Shown here: positions 8,637-17,495 of the stretch, one piece after another
How the letters are laid out: every line of letters begins with the position of its first letter
Numbering within the stretch: position 1 is the first letter of the stretch
Assembly (NCBI RefSeq): GCF_900078685.2
Contig: NZ_LT546166.1
Coordinates: forward strand, 1,321,382-1,357,632
DNA from: Mycolicibacter icosiumassiliensis
Lineage (GTDB): Bacteria > Actinomycetota > Actinomycetes > Mycobacteriales > Mycobacteriaceae
DNA length: 36,251 bases
Direction: 5' to 3'
The notes under the pieces: generated by a model
What the model saw: the letters and a program-made list of their open reading frames with translations, nothing else
Told to the model about the DNA's origin: nothing
The model's database searches: none
Translations under genes and position numbers: made by a program

Positions 8637-9968
8637 ATGGGTCGACTTTTCGGCACCGACGGCGTCCGCGGGGTTGCCAACCGTGAGCTGACCGCTGAGC
8701 TGGCGGTCGCGCTGGGCGGCGCGGCGGCGCAGCGGCTCTGTCCCGGCACCGGGCGCCGGGTGGCCGTCGTCGGCCGCGACCCGCGGGCCAGTGGCGAGAT
8801 GCTGGAGGCCGCGGTCGTCGCCGGGCTGACCAGTCAGGGCGTCGACGCGTTGCGCGCCGGTGTGCTGCCGACGCCGGCAGTGGCCTACCTGACCAGCGCA
8901 TATGAAGCCGACTTCGGCGTGATGATCTCCGCCTCGCACAACCCGATGCCCGACAACGGCATTAAATTCTTCGGCCCGGGCGGACACAAACTCGACGACG
9001 CCACCGAGGACCAGATCGAAGACCTGGTGGCCGCCGGACCGGGCTTGCGCCCGATCGGCGCCGAGCTAGGCCGGGTGGTGGACGCCAAGGATGCGCTGGA
9101 CTGCTACCTGCGGCACCTGCGCGAATCCAATCCCAGCCGGCTGGACGGCCTGACCGTGGTGGTGGACTGCGCTCACGGCGCGGCATCGGACGCGGCGCCG
9201 CGGGCCTACCGGGCCGCCGGCGCCACCGTGATCACGATCAATGCCGATCCCGACGGGCTCAACATCAACGAGGGGTGCGGCTCGACGCACCTGGAACCGT
9301 TGCGTGCCGCGGTGCTCGCCCACGGCGCCGACCTGGGCCTGGCGCACGACGGTGACGCCGACCGCTGCCTGGCGGTCGACGCGGCCGGCAACGTGATCGA
9401 CGGTGACGCCATCATGGTCGTGCTGGCCCTGGCCATGCGTGACGCCGGAGAACTTGCCGATGACACGTTGGTGGCGACCGTGATGAGCAATCTCGGGCTA
9501 CATTTGGCGATGCGCGAGGCCGGGGTCACCGTACACACCACCGACGTCGGCGACCGCTACGTTCTCGAGCAGCTGCGGGCCGGCGGATTCACCCTCGGTG
9601 GTGAGCAGTCCGGCCACATCGTGCTGCCCCAGGTGGCCACCACCGGTGACGGCATCATGACCGGCCTGCGGCTGATGGGCCGCATGGCGCAGACCCGCAC
9701 TCCGCTGGCCGGCCTGGCTTCGGCGATGCGCACCTTGCCGCAGGTGCTGATCAATGTGGAGGTCACTGACAAGGCCGAGGCGGTGGGCCGCCCGGCAGTG
9801 CGTGACGCGGTGCAGCGTGCCACCGAAGAGCTCGGTGATACTGGACGAATCCTGTTGCGCCCGTCGGGAACCGAGCAGCTCGTTCGGGTGATGGTGGAAG
9901 CCTCCGACGAGGACACGGCGCGCCGGATCGCGGCCGACGTCGCCGACGCGGTACGCACCCGGCGCTGA
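8637..9968 (+). CDS. glmM: Phosphoglucosamine mutase
   Basis: A 443-residue enzyme converting glucosamine-6-phosphate to glucosamine-1-phosphate in the UDP-GlcNAc pathway. All four family sites are present: the catalytic serine in [18 protein letters not shown] (Ser100), the metal loop DGDADR, the sugar-binding GEQSGHI, and the phosphate-binding [13 protein letters not shown]. The N-terminus [14 protein letters not shown] is typical. The ATG at 8637 has AAAGGA upstream. It follows rplM-rpsI, as in other mycobacteria. glmS, the enzyme for the preceding step, is 9 kb downstream, separated by the accessory block. Confidence 0.97.
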   Translation: MGRLFGTDGVRGVANRELTAELAVALGGAAAQRLCPGTGRRVAVVGRDPRASGEMLEAAVVAGLTSQGVDALRAGVLPTPAVAYLTSAYEADFGVMISASHNPMPDNGIKFFGPGGHKLDDATEDQIEDLVAAGPGLRPIGAELGRVVDAKDALDCYLRHLRESNPSRLDGLTVVVDCAHGAASDAAPRAYRAAGATVITINADPDGLNINEGCGSTHLEPLRAAVLAHGADLGLAHDGDADRCLAVDAAGNVIDGDAIMVVLALAMRDAGELADDTLVATVMSNLGLHLAMREAGVTVHTTDVGDRYVLEQLRAGGFTLGGEQSGHIVLPQVATTGDGIMTGLRLMGRMAQTRTPLAGLASAMRTLPQVLINVEVTDKAEAVGRPAVRDAVQRATEELGDTGRILLRPSGTEQLVRVMVEASDEDTARRIAADVADAVRTRR

Positions 9969-9969
9969 G

Positions 9970-9997
9970 CCCCTCGGTTTAGCGAGGAACCGAGGGG
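9970..9997 (+). terminator. Hairpin after glmM
   Basis: A perfect 10-bp stem (CCCCTCGGTT at 9970-9979, AACCGAGGGG at 9988-9997) with an 8-nt loop starts 2 nt after the glmM stop. No T-run follows, so it is a weak or partial terminator, or an mRNA 3' stabiliser. Confidence 0.5.
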
Positions 9998-10029
9998 AAC
10001 CCGTCCAGCGCTGTCGGCGTCATACCCGT

Positions 10030-10332
10030 ATGGGACGACAACAGCTCTACCTCGACGCCTCCGCGCTGCATTCGGTGGCGGCTCACTTCGATGCGACCGC
10101 GGCGACCATTGATACAGCTTCCCGTATCCGGTTGGGCGGGTTGACATTCGACGGCGGTACTGCCGGGCGCGAGCATGTCGGTGCTGGCGAGGCGCTGCGC
10201 CGTGGTTTGCAGGCCTGGTTGCCCGAGCTGATGCGCTGGTCGCGGGCCAACACCGAGATCGCCACGGCGCTGCGGGTCGGGCTGGTGCGCTACGGGCAGG
10301 CCGAGGCCACTGCCGCCGGGCGGGTCGGCTGA
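10030..10332 (+). CDS. Rv3440c-like small helical protein, possible ESX-associated
   Basis: A 100-residue Ala-rich helical protein (MGRQQLYLDASALHSVAAHFDATAATIDTASRI) with no signal peptide or membrane segment. Its position after glmM and its size match Rv3440c. The layout, two helices around a short Gly-rich turn, resembles EspC/WXG-like type VII substrates; that link is only suggestive. It ends 1 nt before the next start, so the two genes are translationally linked. Confidence 0.75.
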   Translation: MGRQQLYLDASALHSVAAHFDATAATIDTASRIRLGGLTFDGGTAGREHVGAGEALRRGLQAWLPELMRWSRANTEIATALRVGLVRYGQAEATAAGRVG

Positions 10333-10333
10333 C

Positions 10334-11325
10334 ATGGCGCAGCGATACGACGTGTCCGGGCGGCTGGCCGAGGGGCGTGAGGCGGTCACGCACACTCAGG
10401 GCTACGTGTCGGCCTGCCATCGACGGGGATACCGGCATTCAGAGCTCACCGGTTACGACGGTCAGCTCGCCGACCGCTACGACAGTGAAGCCGGCCTGGA
10501 CCTGCACTCGCTCGATACCGACTGTGCCGCGCTGAACGCACTGGCCGACGCCGCCGACGACGCACTGCGTACGCAACGACTGCAACTGGTTGAGTTGGAC
10601 GATGCCTGGCGCGGACCGGGCGCCGACGTCGCCGCGGAATTCCTGCGCCTGCACTGCGACGCCGCCGCGCAGCTGACGGCCCGGCTGCGCGCCGCGGCCA
10701 GCGGCTGTGCTGCGCTGCGCGATGAGCTGTGGCGGTTGGTCGACGCCAAGGTCGCCGTGGTGTTGGCCGTCGACGAGCGGGTGAGCGCGCACCGGTCGTC
10801 CTGGCTGGCGGCAGCCCACGCGGTGAACTCCGGCGCCGACGATGAGCATGCCGCCGAGGTGGTGGAGACGCAGGTGATGCCCTATGTGGACAACGATGTT
10901 CGCGGCGAGTGGGTGGCAGCCCTCCGGTCAGCACAGGACGGGATTGCTGCGGCCTACGGCGCCGCGGTCGCGGCGGCCGAGCCTGGGGCGGGTGTGGTGT
11001 TCGCGATTCCGGGCGACCTTGGACCGGTGGTCCAGCCCGACTGGGCGGCCCAGCCGGCAGCGGTGACGCCGGGGCAGAATCCGACGATCCCGCCGATTCC
11101 GAACCGGCGGCGGAGGCCGCAGACTCAGCCGAGGGACCCGAGCAGGCCGAACCGTCCGAAGAGATTGCTCCGGGGCCGGCAGCGGAGGAAGCCGCGGACG
11201 CCGAAGATACCCAACAAAGCGAACAGGCCGGGCAGGCCGACGAAGCCGCCGCGACGACCGTCGATGTCCCGCCGAAGACCCCCTGTGAAGCCGCCGCCGA
11301 GCAGTTGCCGCAGGTGGGGGAGTGA
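10334..11325 (+). CDS. Rv3439c-like protein with acidic tail (needs a one-base correction)
   Basis: Residues 1-245 or so are an Ala-rich helical domain (AQRYDVSGRLAEGREAVTHT, LVELDDAWRGPGADVAAEFLRLHCDAAAQL), similar in layout to ESX-associated helical proteins. From about 11075 the annotated frame becomes a basic Pro/Arg-rich sequence that runs to 11368. The -1 frame instead gives a low-complexity acidic tail (ESDDPADSEPAAEAADSAEG to AAAEQLPQVGE) and stops at 11325. The switch fits one missing G at the GGGG in ACGCCGGGGCAGAAT (about 11072). The acidic frame is the better protein: its composition is uniform and it stops before the VapBC operator. The function is unknown. It forms an operon with the gene at 10030. 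Confidence 0.75.
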
Positions 11326-11338
11326 TCCGAGGGGCAAG

Positions 11339-11370
11339 CATCACGATGCGGGTTCTACCGCGTCATGATG
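11339..11370. promoter_or_regulatory. Candidate VapBC operator (imperfect palindrome)
   Basis: The arms CATCACGATGCGG (11339-11351) and CCGCGTCATGATG (11358-11370) match at 11 of 13 positions as an inverted repeat. A -10-like TACGAT (11380-11385) lies 7 nt before the antitoxin GTG, which suggests a leaderless transcript. VapB antitoxins commonly bind such palindromes to repress their own operon. Confidence 0.55.
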
Positions 11371-11392
11371 CGGAAAGCGTACGATAGAGAAC

Positions 11393-11620
11393 GTGAGGAC
11401 AACGGTGGTGATCGACAGTGACGTCGTTGCCGAGATCGAACGACTTCGACGGCAGGGTCTGGGTATCAGCGAGGCGCTGAACCTGCTTGCTCGCCGCGGC
11501 ATCGCCGCCCAGGCCGCCGCGCCCGGGTCCCGGTACCGACATCGCACCGCGCAGATCGGGCTGAAGGTCGATGTCACCAACGTGGCCGAAGTTCTCGACC
11601 TACTCGATGGCGACCGATGA
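11393..11620 (+). CDS. VapB-type antitoxin
   Basis: A 75-residue protein starting MRTTVVIDSDVVAEIERLRRQGLGISEALNLLARRGI: a short beta strand then two helices, the ribbon-helix-helix pattern of DNA-binding antitoxins. The C-terminal part (LKVDVTNVAEVLDLLDGD) would wrap and block the toxin. Its stop overlaps the toxin start by 4 nt (ATGA). The GTG start lies directly after a -10-like element and no ribosome-binding site is visible, consistent with leaderless translation. Confidence 0.85.
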   Translation: MRTTVVIDSDVVAEIERLRRQGLGISEALNLLARRGIAAQAAAPGSRYRHRTAQIGLKVDVTNVAEVLDLLDGDR

Positions 11621-12048
11621 TCCTCGACGCGAATCTCCTGCTGTACGCCGTCGACGCCGATAGCAAACATAATCCGGCCGCCGCGGCGTGGCTGGAAGAA
11701 ACGTTGAACGGCGCCAACAGGATTGGTTTGCCGTGGCAGACCATTGGCGCGTTCATGCGGATCGTCACGCACCCCAGGGTGACCGTCGACCCATTGACCG
11801 GGCCCGAAGCGTGGAGCTACGTCTCGGACTGGTTGGCGGTCCCGGTGGTCTGGATCCCGCCCGCCACGGAATCGACGGCAAAGGCGTACGCCAAGCTCTG
11901 CACGCAGGTCGATGTGACTGGCAACCTCGTACCGGATGCGCAGCTTGCCGCCCTCGCGATTGAGCACGGCGTCGAACTAGCCTCTGCCGACTCCGATTTT
12001 CAGCGATTTCCCGGCCTGCGCTGGATCAACCCGTTGGCTGCCGGCTAG
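11617..12048 (+). CDS. VapC-type PIN-domain ribonuclease toxin
   Basis: A 143-residue PIN-domain protein. Acidic metal-binding positions are visible: Asp4 in ILDANLLLYAVD, Asp107 in LVPDAQLAALAIEHG, and Asp125/Asp127 in SADSDFQRFPGL. The second acidic position, often Glu, lies in LPWQTIGAFMRIVTHPRV and appears as Gln41 or a neighbour, as in the subfamily with this block. VapC toxins cleave specific tRNA or rRNA sites and are neutralised by VapB. The 4-nt overlap with the antitoxin supports coupled expression. It lies where synteny with M. tuberculosis breaks, so it was probably acquired with the accessory block. Confidence 0.88.
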   Translation: MILDANLLLYAVDADSKHNPAAAAWLEETLNGANRIGLPWQTIGAFMRIVTHPRVTVDPLTGPEAWSYVSDWLAVPVVWIPPATESTAKAYAKLCTQVDVTGNLVPDAQLAALAIEHGVELASADSDFQRFPGLRWINPLAAG

Positions 12049-12063
12049 GTCCTGGCGCGTCGT

Positions 12064-13896
12064 TCAGTCCGGGCGGGTTCCCCAGGACTGCAGAGTCGAG
12101 ACGATCCTGGCTGCCGCCTCCAGCTCTGCCAGCGACAGCTCCCGGGTCGGCGTACGCCACTCGGCGACCACCGCCAGCTTGCCGTCGGCGAAGTGTTGTT
12201 TGGTCTGGCCGCGCTGGATCTTGCCGCTCGAGGTGGTCGGCAGCGATACGTGGTGCACCAGGACCACGGCGTCTGCCGCGATCCCGTGATGGGTTGCGAC
12301 CGCCAGTCGAATGGCCTCGATGACCGCGTCGAGGTCGGTCTCAGCTGCCCGCGCACTGTCCACTTCGTGCACGATGACCAGCTGCTCGAGGCCGCCGGTT
12401 GGCGCGTCGGTGGCGAACGCCGCCCCGCGGCCCGACACCAGCACCGGATTGCATTGCTGCACGGTGAATTCGATGTCGTTGGGGTAGTAGTTATGCCCGT
12501 CGATGGTGATCAGGTCCTTGCACCGTCCGGTGGTGAAAATCTCACCGGCGCAGAGGAAGCCGAGGTCTCCGGTGCGCAGGAACGGGCCGCGGGTCGGGTC
12601 GCCGGGCTCGGCCAGCACCGCCCCGAACGTCGCCGCCGTCTCCTCCGGCCGGTTCCAATAACCCAGCGCGACATTGGGTCCGGCGACCCAGATCTCGCCG
12701 ACCTCGTCGGGTCCGCAGGGCTGGCGGGTCACCGGATCGACGATCGCGATGTCGGCTTGCCGCGGCGCACCGCAGCCGACGAACGTCGCGGCGGCGGGGT
12801 CATCCGGTGCCACGTCGACGATCCGGTCCTGCTCCAGTGCGGCCCGGTCGAGGTAGCGCACCCCGGGCACTCCGGCGGGCGATCCGGACGCCACACACAG
12901 GGTGGCCTCGGCCAGCCCGTACACCGGATAACACGACGAGAGCTGGAAACCTGCCGGCGCGAAGGCGTCAGCGAACGCCGCCAGGGACGTGGCGCGTACT
13001 GACTCGGCTCCGTTCATGGCGACCGTCATACAGGAAAGATCCAGTGCGGCTCGCTCTTCGGGGGTGCTGGTCTCCACGCACCGGTCGTAGGCGAAGTTCG
13101 GGGCTGCGGTGATCACGCCGCGATGGGATGACACCAGTTCCAGCCAGCGCATCGGGCGCTTGATGAATGCCGTCGGTGACATCAGCGCCGTGCTGGCCCC
13201 GATGTAGATCATGGACAGGATGCCGCCGATCAGGCCCAGGTCGTGGTGCGGTGGCAGCCAGAAGACGCCCTTGGCGTTCTCGTCGCCGTTCCACGACTGA
13301 CGGATGGCATCGCAGTTGTGCAGGATGTTGCCGTGGCTCAGCAGCACACCCTTGGGGGAGCGGGTCGATCCGGAGGTGTATTGGATGGCAGCGGGGGAGT
13401 CGATGTTGAGGTCGGGCGCTACCCAGGTGTCGGGGTCGGCGCCGGCGTCGGTGAAGAACCAGTGCTCGGGTTCCCCGGGTATCCCGGCGACCGCGGCCCG
13501 GGTGTCCTCGCTCTTTTCGGCGGCGGTGAGCGCGAACCTCGCGGCAGCGTCGGGGACGACGACCTGCAGCCGCGGTGCCAGTTTCTGGTGGACCGGCACC
13601 GCCACGGCGCCCGCGTAGAGGCAGCCGAAGAACCCGGCGATGAAGTCCAGGCCCGGCCGCACCAGCACCAGCACCCGCTCGCCGGTGATGTCGTGGCGCT
13701 GCAGGTTCGCCGCGATGGCGCGTGCGCGACGGTCCAGCTCACTGAATGTCAGCTCGCTGCGGCCTTCGTCGTCACCGTTGTAGGAGAAGCTGAACGCGAC
13801 CTTGTCGTCGAACCGTTCCGCTTGGCGTTGCAGCAGCTCAAACAGGGTTTGAGCGATGGGCGTTGTCACGGTAGGCGTGAAGTCCATGACCCCCAT
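12064..13896 (-). CDS. Fatty acyl-AMP ligase (FAAL), copy 1
   Basis: A 611-residue adenylate-forming enzyme. The ATP-binding loop is YTSGSTRSPKG (about 173-183), followed by WLPPHHDLGLIGG, YGLAEATL, RTGDLGF and the catalytic lysine region TTSSGKIQR near the C-terminus. The HHD block and overall pattern are those of long-chain fatty acyl-AMP ligases, which load acyl chains onto polyketide synthases or acyl carrier proteins in mycobacterial lipid synthesis. No polyketide synthase is in the window. The frame is open to 14289, but homology starts at FTPTVTTPIAQTLFELLQRQAERF, so the ATG at 13896 (or 13887) is the start. It lies 59 nt after the LLM gene, probably one operon. It is closely related to the FAAL at 27073. 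Confidence 0.9.
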   Translation of the reverse strand: MGVMDFTPTVTTPIAQTLFELLQRQAERFDDKVAFSFSYNGDDEGRSELTFSELDRRARAIAANLQRHDITGERVLVLVRPGLDFIAGFFGCLYAGAVAVPVHQKLAPRLQVVVPDAAARFALTAAEKSEDTRAAVAGIPGEPEHWFFTDAGADPDTWVAPDLNIDSPAAIQYTSGSTRSPKGVLLSHGNILHNCDAIRQSWNGDENAKGVFWLPPHHDLGLIGGILSMIYIGASTALMSPTAFIKRPMRWLELVSSHRGVITAAPNFAYDRCVETSTPEERAALDLSCMTVAMNGAESVRATSLAAFADAFAPAGFQLSSCYPVYGLAEATLCVASGSPAGVPGVRYLDRAALEQDRIVDVAPDDPAAATFVGCGAPRQADIAIVDPVTRQPCGPDEVGEIWVAGPNVALGYWNRPEETAATFGAVLAEPGDPTRGPFLRTGDLGFLCAGEIFTTGRCKDLITIDGHNYYPNDIEFTVQQCNPVLVSGRGAAFATDAPTGGLEQLVIVHEVDSARAAETDLDAVIEAIRLAVATHHGIAADAVVLVHHVSLPTTSSGKIQRGQTKQHFADGKLAVVAEWRTPTRELSLAELEAAARIVSTLQSWGTRPD

Positions 13897-13955
13897 CTTG
13901 GCGTGCGGGGTGTCGTGGACCACACCCGGCCCACGTTCGGCCCCCGCGCGCCGAA

Positions 13956-14999
13956 TCAGGACGGCAGCAGGGCGCGCAGCTCCTCGACGTAGCGGAGCGC
14001 TTCCTCCGGCCCGGTGGCCAGTGGACCGACCAGCAGCGTTGTCACGCCGGCTTCGGCGTAGGCGGCGAGGCGTTCGGCCACCAGGCCCGGTGGCCCGACC
14101 AACGAGGTGTTGCGCACCAGCTCGTCGGGCACGGCAGCGATCGCCTCGGCCTTGCGTCCCGACAGGTACAGCTCCTGAATGTGATCGGCGACATCGCCGA
14201 AGCCGTAGCGGGTGGCCAGATTGTGGTAGAAATTGCGACCCTTGGCGCCCATTCCACCGATGTACAGCGCCAGCTGCGGCTTCACCCAAGCCAGCCGGTC
14301 CTCGACGTCGTCGCCGATGGCCAGCGACGCCCCCACGATGACATCCAGCCGGCCTAACGCCGGATCACGTTTGGCCGCACCGGCTTTCAGGGAATCACCC
14401 CACACGTCGTCGGCTCGTTCCGGGTAGAAGAACACCGGCTGCCAACCGTCGGCGATCTCGGCGGTCAGTTCGACGTTCTTGGGTCCCAACGCAGCGATCG
14501 AGATCGGAATCCGCATCCGCACTGGGTGATTGATCAACTGCAATGACTTGCCCAGCCCGGTTCCGCGCTCTGCCGGCAGGGGCAGTTGGTAGTGCTTTCC
14601 GTTGTAGCTGAGTCGTTCGCGGCGCCACACCGCCCGGCAGATCTCCACCACCTCGCGGGTACGGCCCAGAGGGGCGTCGAAAGGCACGCCGTGGAAGCCC
14701 TCGATCACCTGCGGCCCGGACGTGCCGAGGCCCAGGGCGAACCGGCCGTCGGACACGTAGTCCAGGCCGGCGGCCGTCATCGCCAGCAGGGCGGGCGTTC
14801 GGGTGTAGATCGGCAGGACCCCGGTGAGGAGCTCGACTCGCGAAGTCTTGGCCGCCAGGTAGCCCAGCTGGCTGATGGCGTCGAACGAGTAGGCCTCGGC
14901 GACTGAGACCACGTCAATCCCGATTCGCTCTAGCTCGACGACCCGCTCTACCGCTTCCTTGAACCCGCCCGCGTAGGCCAGCTGTACACCCATCCGCAC
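13956..14999 (-). CDS. LLM-class F420-dependent oxidoreductase (Rv3520c-like)
   Basis: A 347-residue luciferase-like monooxygenase-fold protein, probably using coenzyme F420. Recognisable blocks are MGVQLAYAGGFKEAVERVVELERIGIDVVSVAEAYSFD (in parts), GLGTSGPQVIEGFHGVPFD, PISIAALGPKNVELTAEIADGW and NFYHNLATRYGF. Length and sequence resemble Rv3520c. The substrate is unknown. It is the first gene of a probable operon with the FAAL, so a role in lipid modification is a reasonable guess, no more. The ATG at 14999 is next to the leader of the second cassette, which is transcribed divergently. Confidence 0.88.
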   Translation of the reverse strand: MRMGVQLAYAGGFKEAVERVVELERIGIDVVSVAEAYSFDAISQLGYLAAKTSRVELLTGVLPIYTRTPALLAMTAAGLDYVSDGRFALGLGTSGPQVIEGFHGVPFDAPLGRTREVVEICRAVWRRERLSYNGKHYQLPLPAERGTGLGKSLQLINHPVRMRIPISIAALGPKNVELTAEIADGWQPVFFYPERADDVWGDSLKAGAAKRDPALGRLDVIVGASLAIGDDVEDRLAWVKPQLALYIGGMGAKGRNFYHNLATRYGFGDVADHIQELYLSGRKAEAIAAVPDELVRNTSLVGPPGLVAERLAAYAEAGVTTLLVGPLATGPEEALRYVEELRALLPS

Positions 15000-15286
15000 T
15001 AGTCAGACATACCACGACACCCAAGGCAGTGCACCAAATCGGCAACAAGTGGACCGATCGGTATCAGGAATTTCTCATAATCGACCTGGGAAGTTAACGC
15101 GCGCACTCGGATCAATCCCGAAAGCACAGCGAAAAACATCTGATGAATTTGCTTGCCTCTAAGGTTACTCATCGGTAGTGTCACCCTTCACATAAGTAAA
15201 CAGGTGTGACCGAAGCTGCAATACGACGGCGTCACGGCCTTCGAGACGCTGGTCAAGGGCGGTGCCCCAACAACAAGGAGATGGCT
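15000..15286 (+). promoter_or_regulatory. Leader A: duplicated regulatory region before GjpA-like copy 2
   Basis: A 287-nt divergent intergenic region. From GGGAAGTTAACGC (15088) onward it is alignable with the leader at 17325: shared pieces are GTTAACGC, ATCTGATGAATTTGCTTG, TAGTGTC, TTCACAT-AGTAAA and GTGTGA. An inverted repeat TCACA-N12-TGTGA lies at 15188-15209. The ribosome-binding site AAGGAG is at 15275-15280. The conservation in a non-coding stretch suggests a promoter and operator shared by cassette copies. Confidence 0.6.
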
Positions 15287-16405
15287 GTGCAACAAACCCT
15301 TCGTCCCTACGTCACCGCCGGTGTCGCGATCGTGGGCGCAAGCCTGATCGCAGCCACTCCGACGGTCCCGCCGCCAAACATCAGCGTGGCGCGTGATGTG
15401 GCGTTGACCGCGAGCAGCGCATGGGACGAGGTGTTCAACACCGCGCAGCAGAACCTGACCCAGATGCTGAACAACTACTATCTGGCGCCGGGGGTCGCGT
15501 TCCAGCAGTTCATCGCCAACCAGAACTCCTACGCCCAGCAGCTGCTCGATGATCCGGCGAACATCACCGCCGTCACCGAGCAGATCCGCAACAACCTCGA
15601 CGGGCTGCTGACCGGGTTCATCCTGAGCAACCCCAGCACGGAAACTCTCGACACCGTGCTCAGCCACACCTTGGCGGCGGGCAACTCGGCGAACTTCACG
15701 TTCGGCTGGTATGACTTGTTCGCCGGGCCACTGGCATCGATCGCGGGCGGTATGTTTCCGGCGGATCTCATCCCGGTCATCCATTTCCTGTCCTCGCCCT
15801 TGAGCGGCATCATCATGGGCTCGCTGGGCCCGGCGATCGCCCCATGGGTCGCGCTGCTCAACAGCATCGACGACCACGACGGCATCTCCACCACGCTGGC
15901 CAACATGTTCGGGGCCTCCCTCAACGGCGCCACCCTCAACCTGGACAGCTTGCTGCCGGTGATTAACCAGGTCGCCGGTGGCCTGCTGCCGGCCGGCATG
16001 GGAATCGGCCACTTGGACATCGCGTTCGGCGGACTGCTCACCGCCGGCCATGTGGCCATCGACCCCTACCAGGTGCTGGGTGCCGGTGGCGCGGTGGTCG
16101 CCGAGACGCCCGCAGTGGGCGGCTCGATCCTCAACAGCGTCGGCATCGACCTCACCGGTGTGCCGATTCTGGGGAGCATCAACATCGCCAGCAATGCGGT
16201 CGGCCCGATCGGCGCGATCATGGGTCTGGAACAGACCATCGGCGCCCTGCTGGGCTCCGGCTGGGACGGCAAGGGTGCAGTGCCGGTGACCCCGCCGCTG
16301 GCCGGGTCGGACCTGCCGCTGATTCCCGACCTCGACGACGGCGGTGCCGGTGGTGCCGCGGCTACCGACTGGTTCGCCGACCTGATGACGGGGCTGGGCC
16401 TGTAG
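15287..16405 (+). CDS. gjpA: GjpA-like outer-membrane porin family protein, copy 2
   Basis: A 372-residue predicted exported protein, closely similar to copy 1 over its whole length (shared [109 protein letters not shown]). The N-terminal [20 protein letters not shown] is the signal-like segment. The GTG at 15287 sits 6 nt after AAGGAG; the in-frame ATG at 15281 would have no spacing from that site. It is followed after 76 nt by PGRS copy 2. Copies 1 and 2 are closer to each other than to copy 3, so they come from the more recent duplication. Confidence 0.75.
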   Translation: MQQTLRPYVTAGVAIVGASLIAATPTVPPPNISVARDVALTASSAWDEVFNTAQQNLTQMLNNYYLAPGVAFQQFIANQNSYAQQLLDDPANITAVTEQIRNNLDGLLTGFILSNPSTETLDTVLSHTLAAGNSANFTFGWYDLFAGPLASIAGGMFPADLIPVIHFLSSPLSGIIMGSLGPAIAPWVALLNSIDDHDGISTTLANMFGASLNGATLNLDSLLPVINQVAGGLLPAGMGIGHLDIAFGGLLTAGHVAIDPYQVLGAGGAVVAETPAVGGSILNSVGIDLTGVPILGSINIASNAVGPIGAIMGLEQTIGALLGSGWDGKGAVPVTPPLAGSDLPLIPDLDDGGAGGAAATDWFADLMTGLGL

Positions 16406-16481
16406 AGGCCCGTTCCGCACCAGACCTAGATCCCACTGAAACCCGCTACCCCAAAACGACTTTCACACGAGAGGTATTCGC

Positions 16482-17137
16482 ATGACTCAAGGCAAGACCG
16501 CATCGCGGCACCGCAACCGGATGATCGGCGCCGGCAGCGCCGTGGCGGCGTTCCTGGCGTTCGGCATGACGCCGCTGACGCCGGCGCCGCAGGCTCAGGC
16601 CGACTTCGAAGATCTGTTCAATTTCGATTGGCTGGCCCCGACCGCCGACATCGACGTCCCCGGCTCGGCCGATGCTTTCGACCTGTCCAGTCTGATGGGC
16701 GACTTCAACGCGGCCACGCTGTTTGACCAGCTGTTTTACGACCCCGTGCACATGCTGACCGAGTTCTGGATCAACAACCCGCTTGGTGAAATGGTCAACG
16801 GCACCATCAACAGCCTCGCCGGGCAGTACCTGATCGGCGACGGTGTCGCCGGCACCGCGGCCAACCCCGACGGCGGCAACGGTGGGCTGTGGTTCGGTGA
16901 CGGCGGCGCCGGTTGGAACAGTGACGTGGCCGGGGTGGCCGGCGGTACCGGCGGTAACGCGCTGGGCTTCGGCAACGGCGGTGACGGCGGCGCCGGCGGC
17001 GCGGTCTCCGGTAATGGCGGTGCCGGTGGGGCCGCCGGCGCCGGAGGCAGTGGGGCGGCGCCGGCACCCCCAACGGCACGTCCGGCACGACCGGTGCTGA
17101 CGGCACCGCCGGCACCGCGGGCAACCCCGGCAGCTAG
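16482..17137 (+). CDS. Secreted PGRS repeat protein, copy 2 (needs a one-base correction)
   Basis: It shares with copy 1 the signal peptide ([20 protein letters not shown], cleavage after AQA), the region DFEDLFNFDWLAPTADIDVPG and the linker [19 protein letters not shown], then has only about 60 residues of Gly-rich repeats. The ATG at 16482 follows GAGAGG by 7 nt. The annotated frame changes to Ala/Pro-rich sequence after GAGGSG. The -1 frame continues GAGTPNGTSGTTGADGTAG and stops at TAG 17135-17137. One extra G at the GGGG in AGTGGGGCGG (about 17051-17054) restores a continuous PGRS protein. A terminator like that of copy 1 follows directly, which supports 17137 as the true end. Confidence 0.78.
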
Positions 17138-17159
17138 TTACATCCAGTTAGATCGGCTC

Positions 17160-17204
17160 ACGGTCGCCGGGTCCCCAACAGGGACCCGGCGACCGTGTCG
17201 TTTG
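17160..17204 (+). terminator. Terminator after PGRS copy 2
   Basis: The arms ACGGTCGCCGGGTCCC (17160-17175) and GGGACCCGGCGACCGT (17181-17196) pair perfectly over 16 bp around CAACA, followed by GTCGTTTG. It shares the ACGGTCGCCGGGTCCC arm with the terminator at 4411, so it was copied along with the cassette. Confidence 0.8.
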
Positions 17205-17324
17205 CGGGGCTTGCCGCCGATCGGCCCTTAGCACAAATTATCGTCCCGTAGTGGCCACATGCCATGCCCGGAACAGGACTGCTGCTCATTCTCAGGGTGA
17301 AAATATGCTGCATCACGAGGTATT

Positions 17325-17495
17325 GGAAAGTTAACGCCTGTGAGCTTTGGAAATGCCGAAAAAATCTTTGATGAAGATGCTTGTGTCTTATCTTTCTCAC
17401 GGCTAGTGTCCTATTTCACATCAGTAAATAAGTGTGAATCCAGGAGCAACACGGCAGCGCCACGGCTTCTTGAGGCGCTCGCCGAGGGCGGCACT
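17325..17495 (+). promoter_or_regulatory. Leader B: degenerate copy of leader A
   Basis: It aligns with 15088-15265: GGAAAGTTAACGC, ATCTTTGATGAAGATGCTTG, TAGTGTC, TTCACATCAGTAAATAAGTGTGAA, then GCGCCACGGCTTCTTGAGGC matching GCGTCACGGCCTTCGAGACG. The inverted repeat TTCACA-N12-TGTGAA (17415-17438) is more complete than in leader A. No GjpA-like gene follows; the homology runs into PGRS repeats near 17495, which marks a deletion junction. The region 17205-17324 before it shows nothing recognisable. Confidence 0.6.

Noticed and set aside
13243..13992. 249-codon plus-strand frame opposite FAAL copy 1
   Set aside because: Antisense shadow of a certain gene, with no motif or start signal.
15188..16420. 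Open frame of 410 codons on the minus strand opposite the GjpA-like gene
   Set aside because: Composition is Arg/Gln/Val/Asp-rich as expected for the antisense of a GC-rich gene, a similar shadow lies opposite copy 1 (1791-2879), and there is no domain or ribosome-binding site.
17040..17070. Programmed -1 frameshift with a slippery heptamer in the PGRS genes
   Set aside because: No X-XXY-YYZ heptamer is present at any of the sites; a missing G in a G-run explains the data more simply, though not proven.
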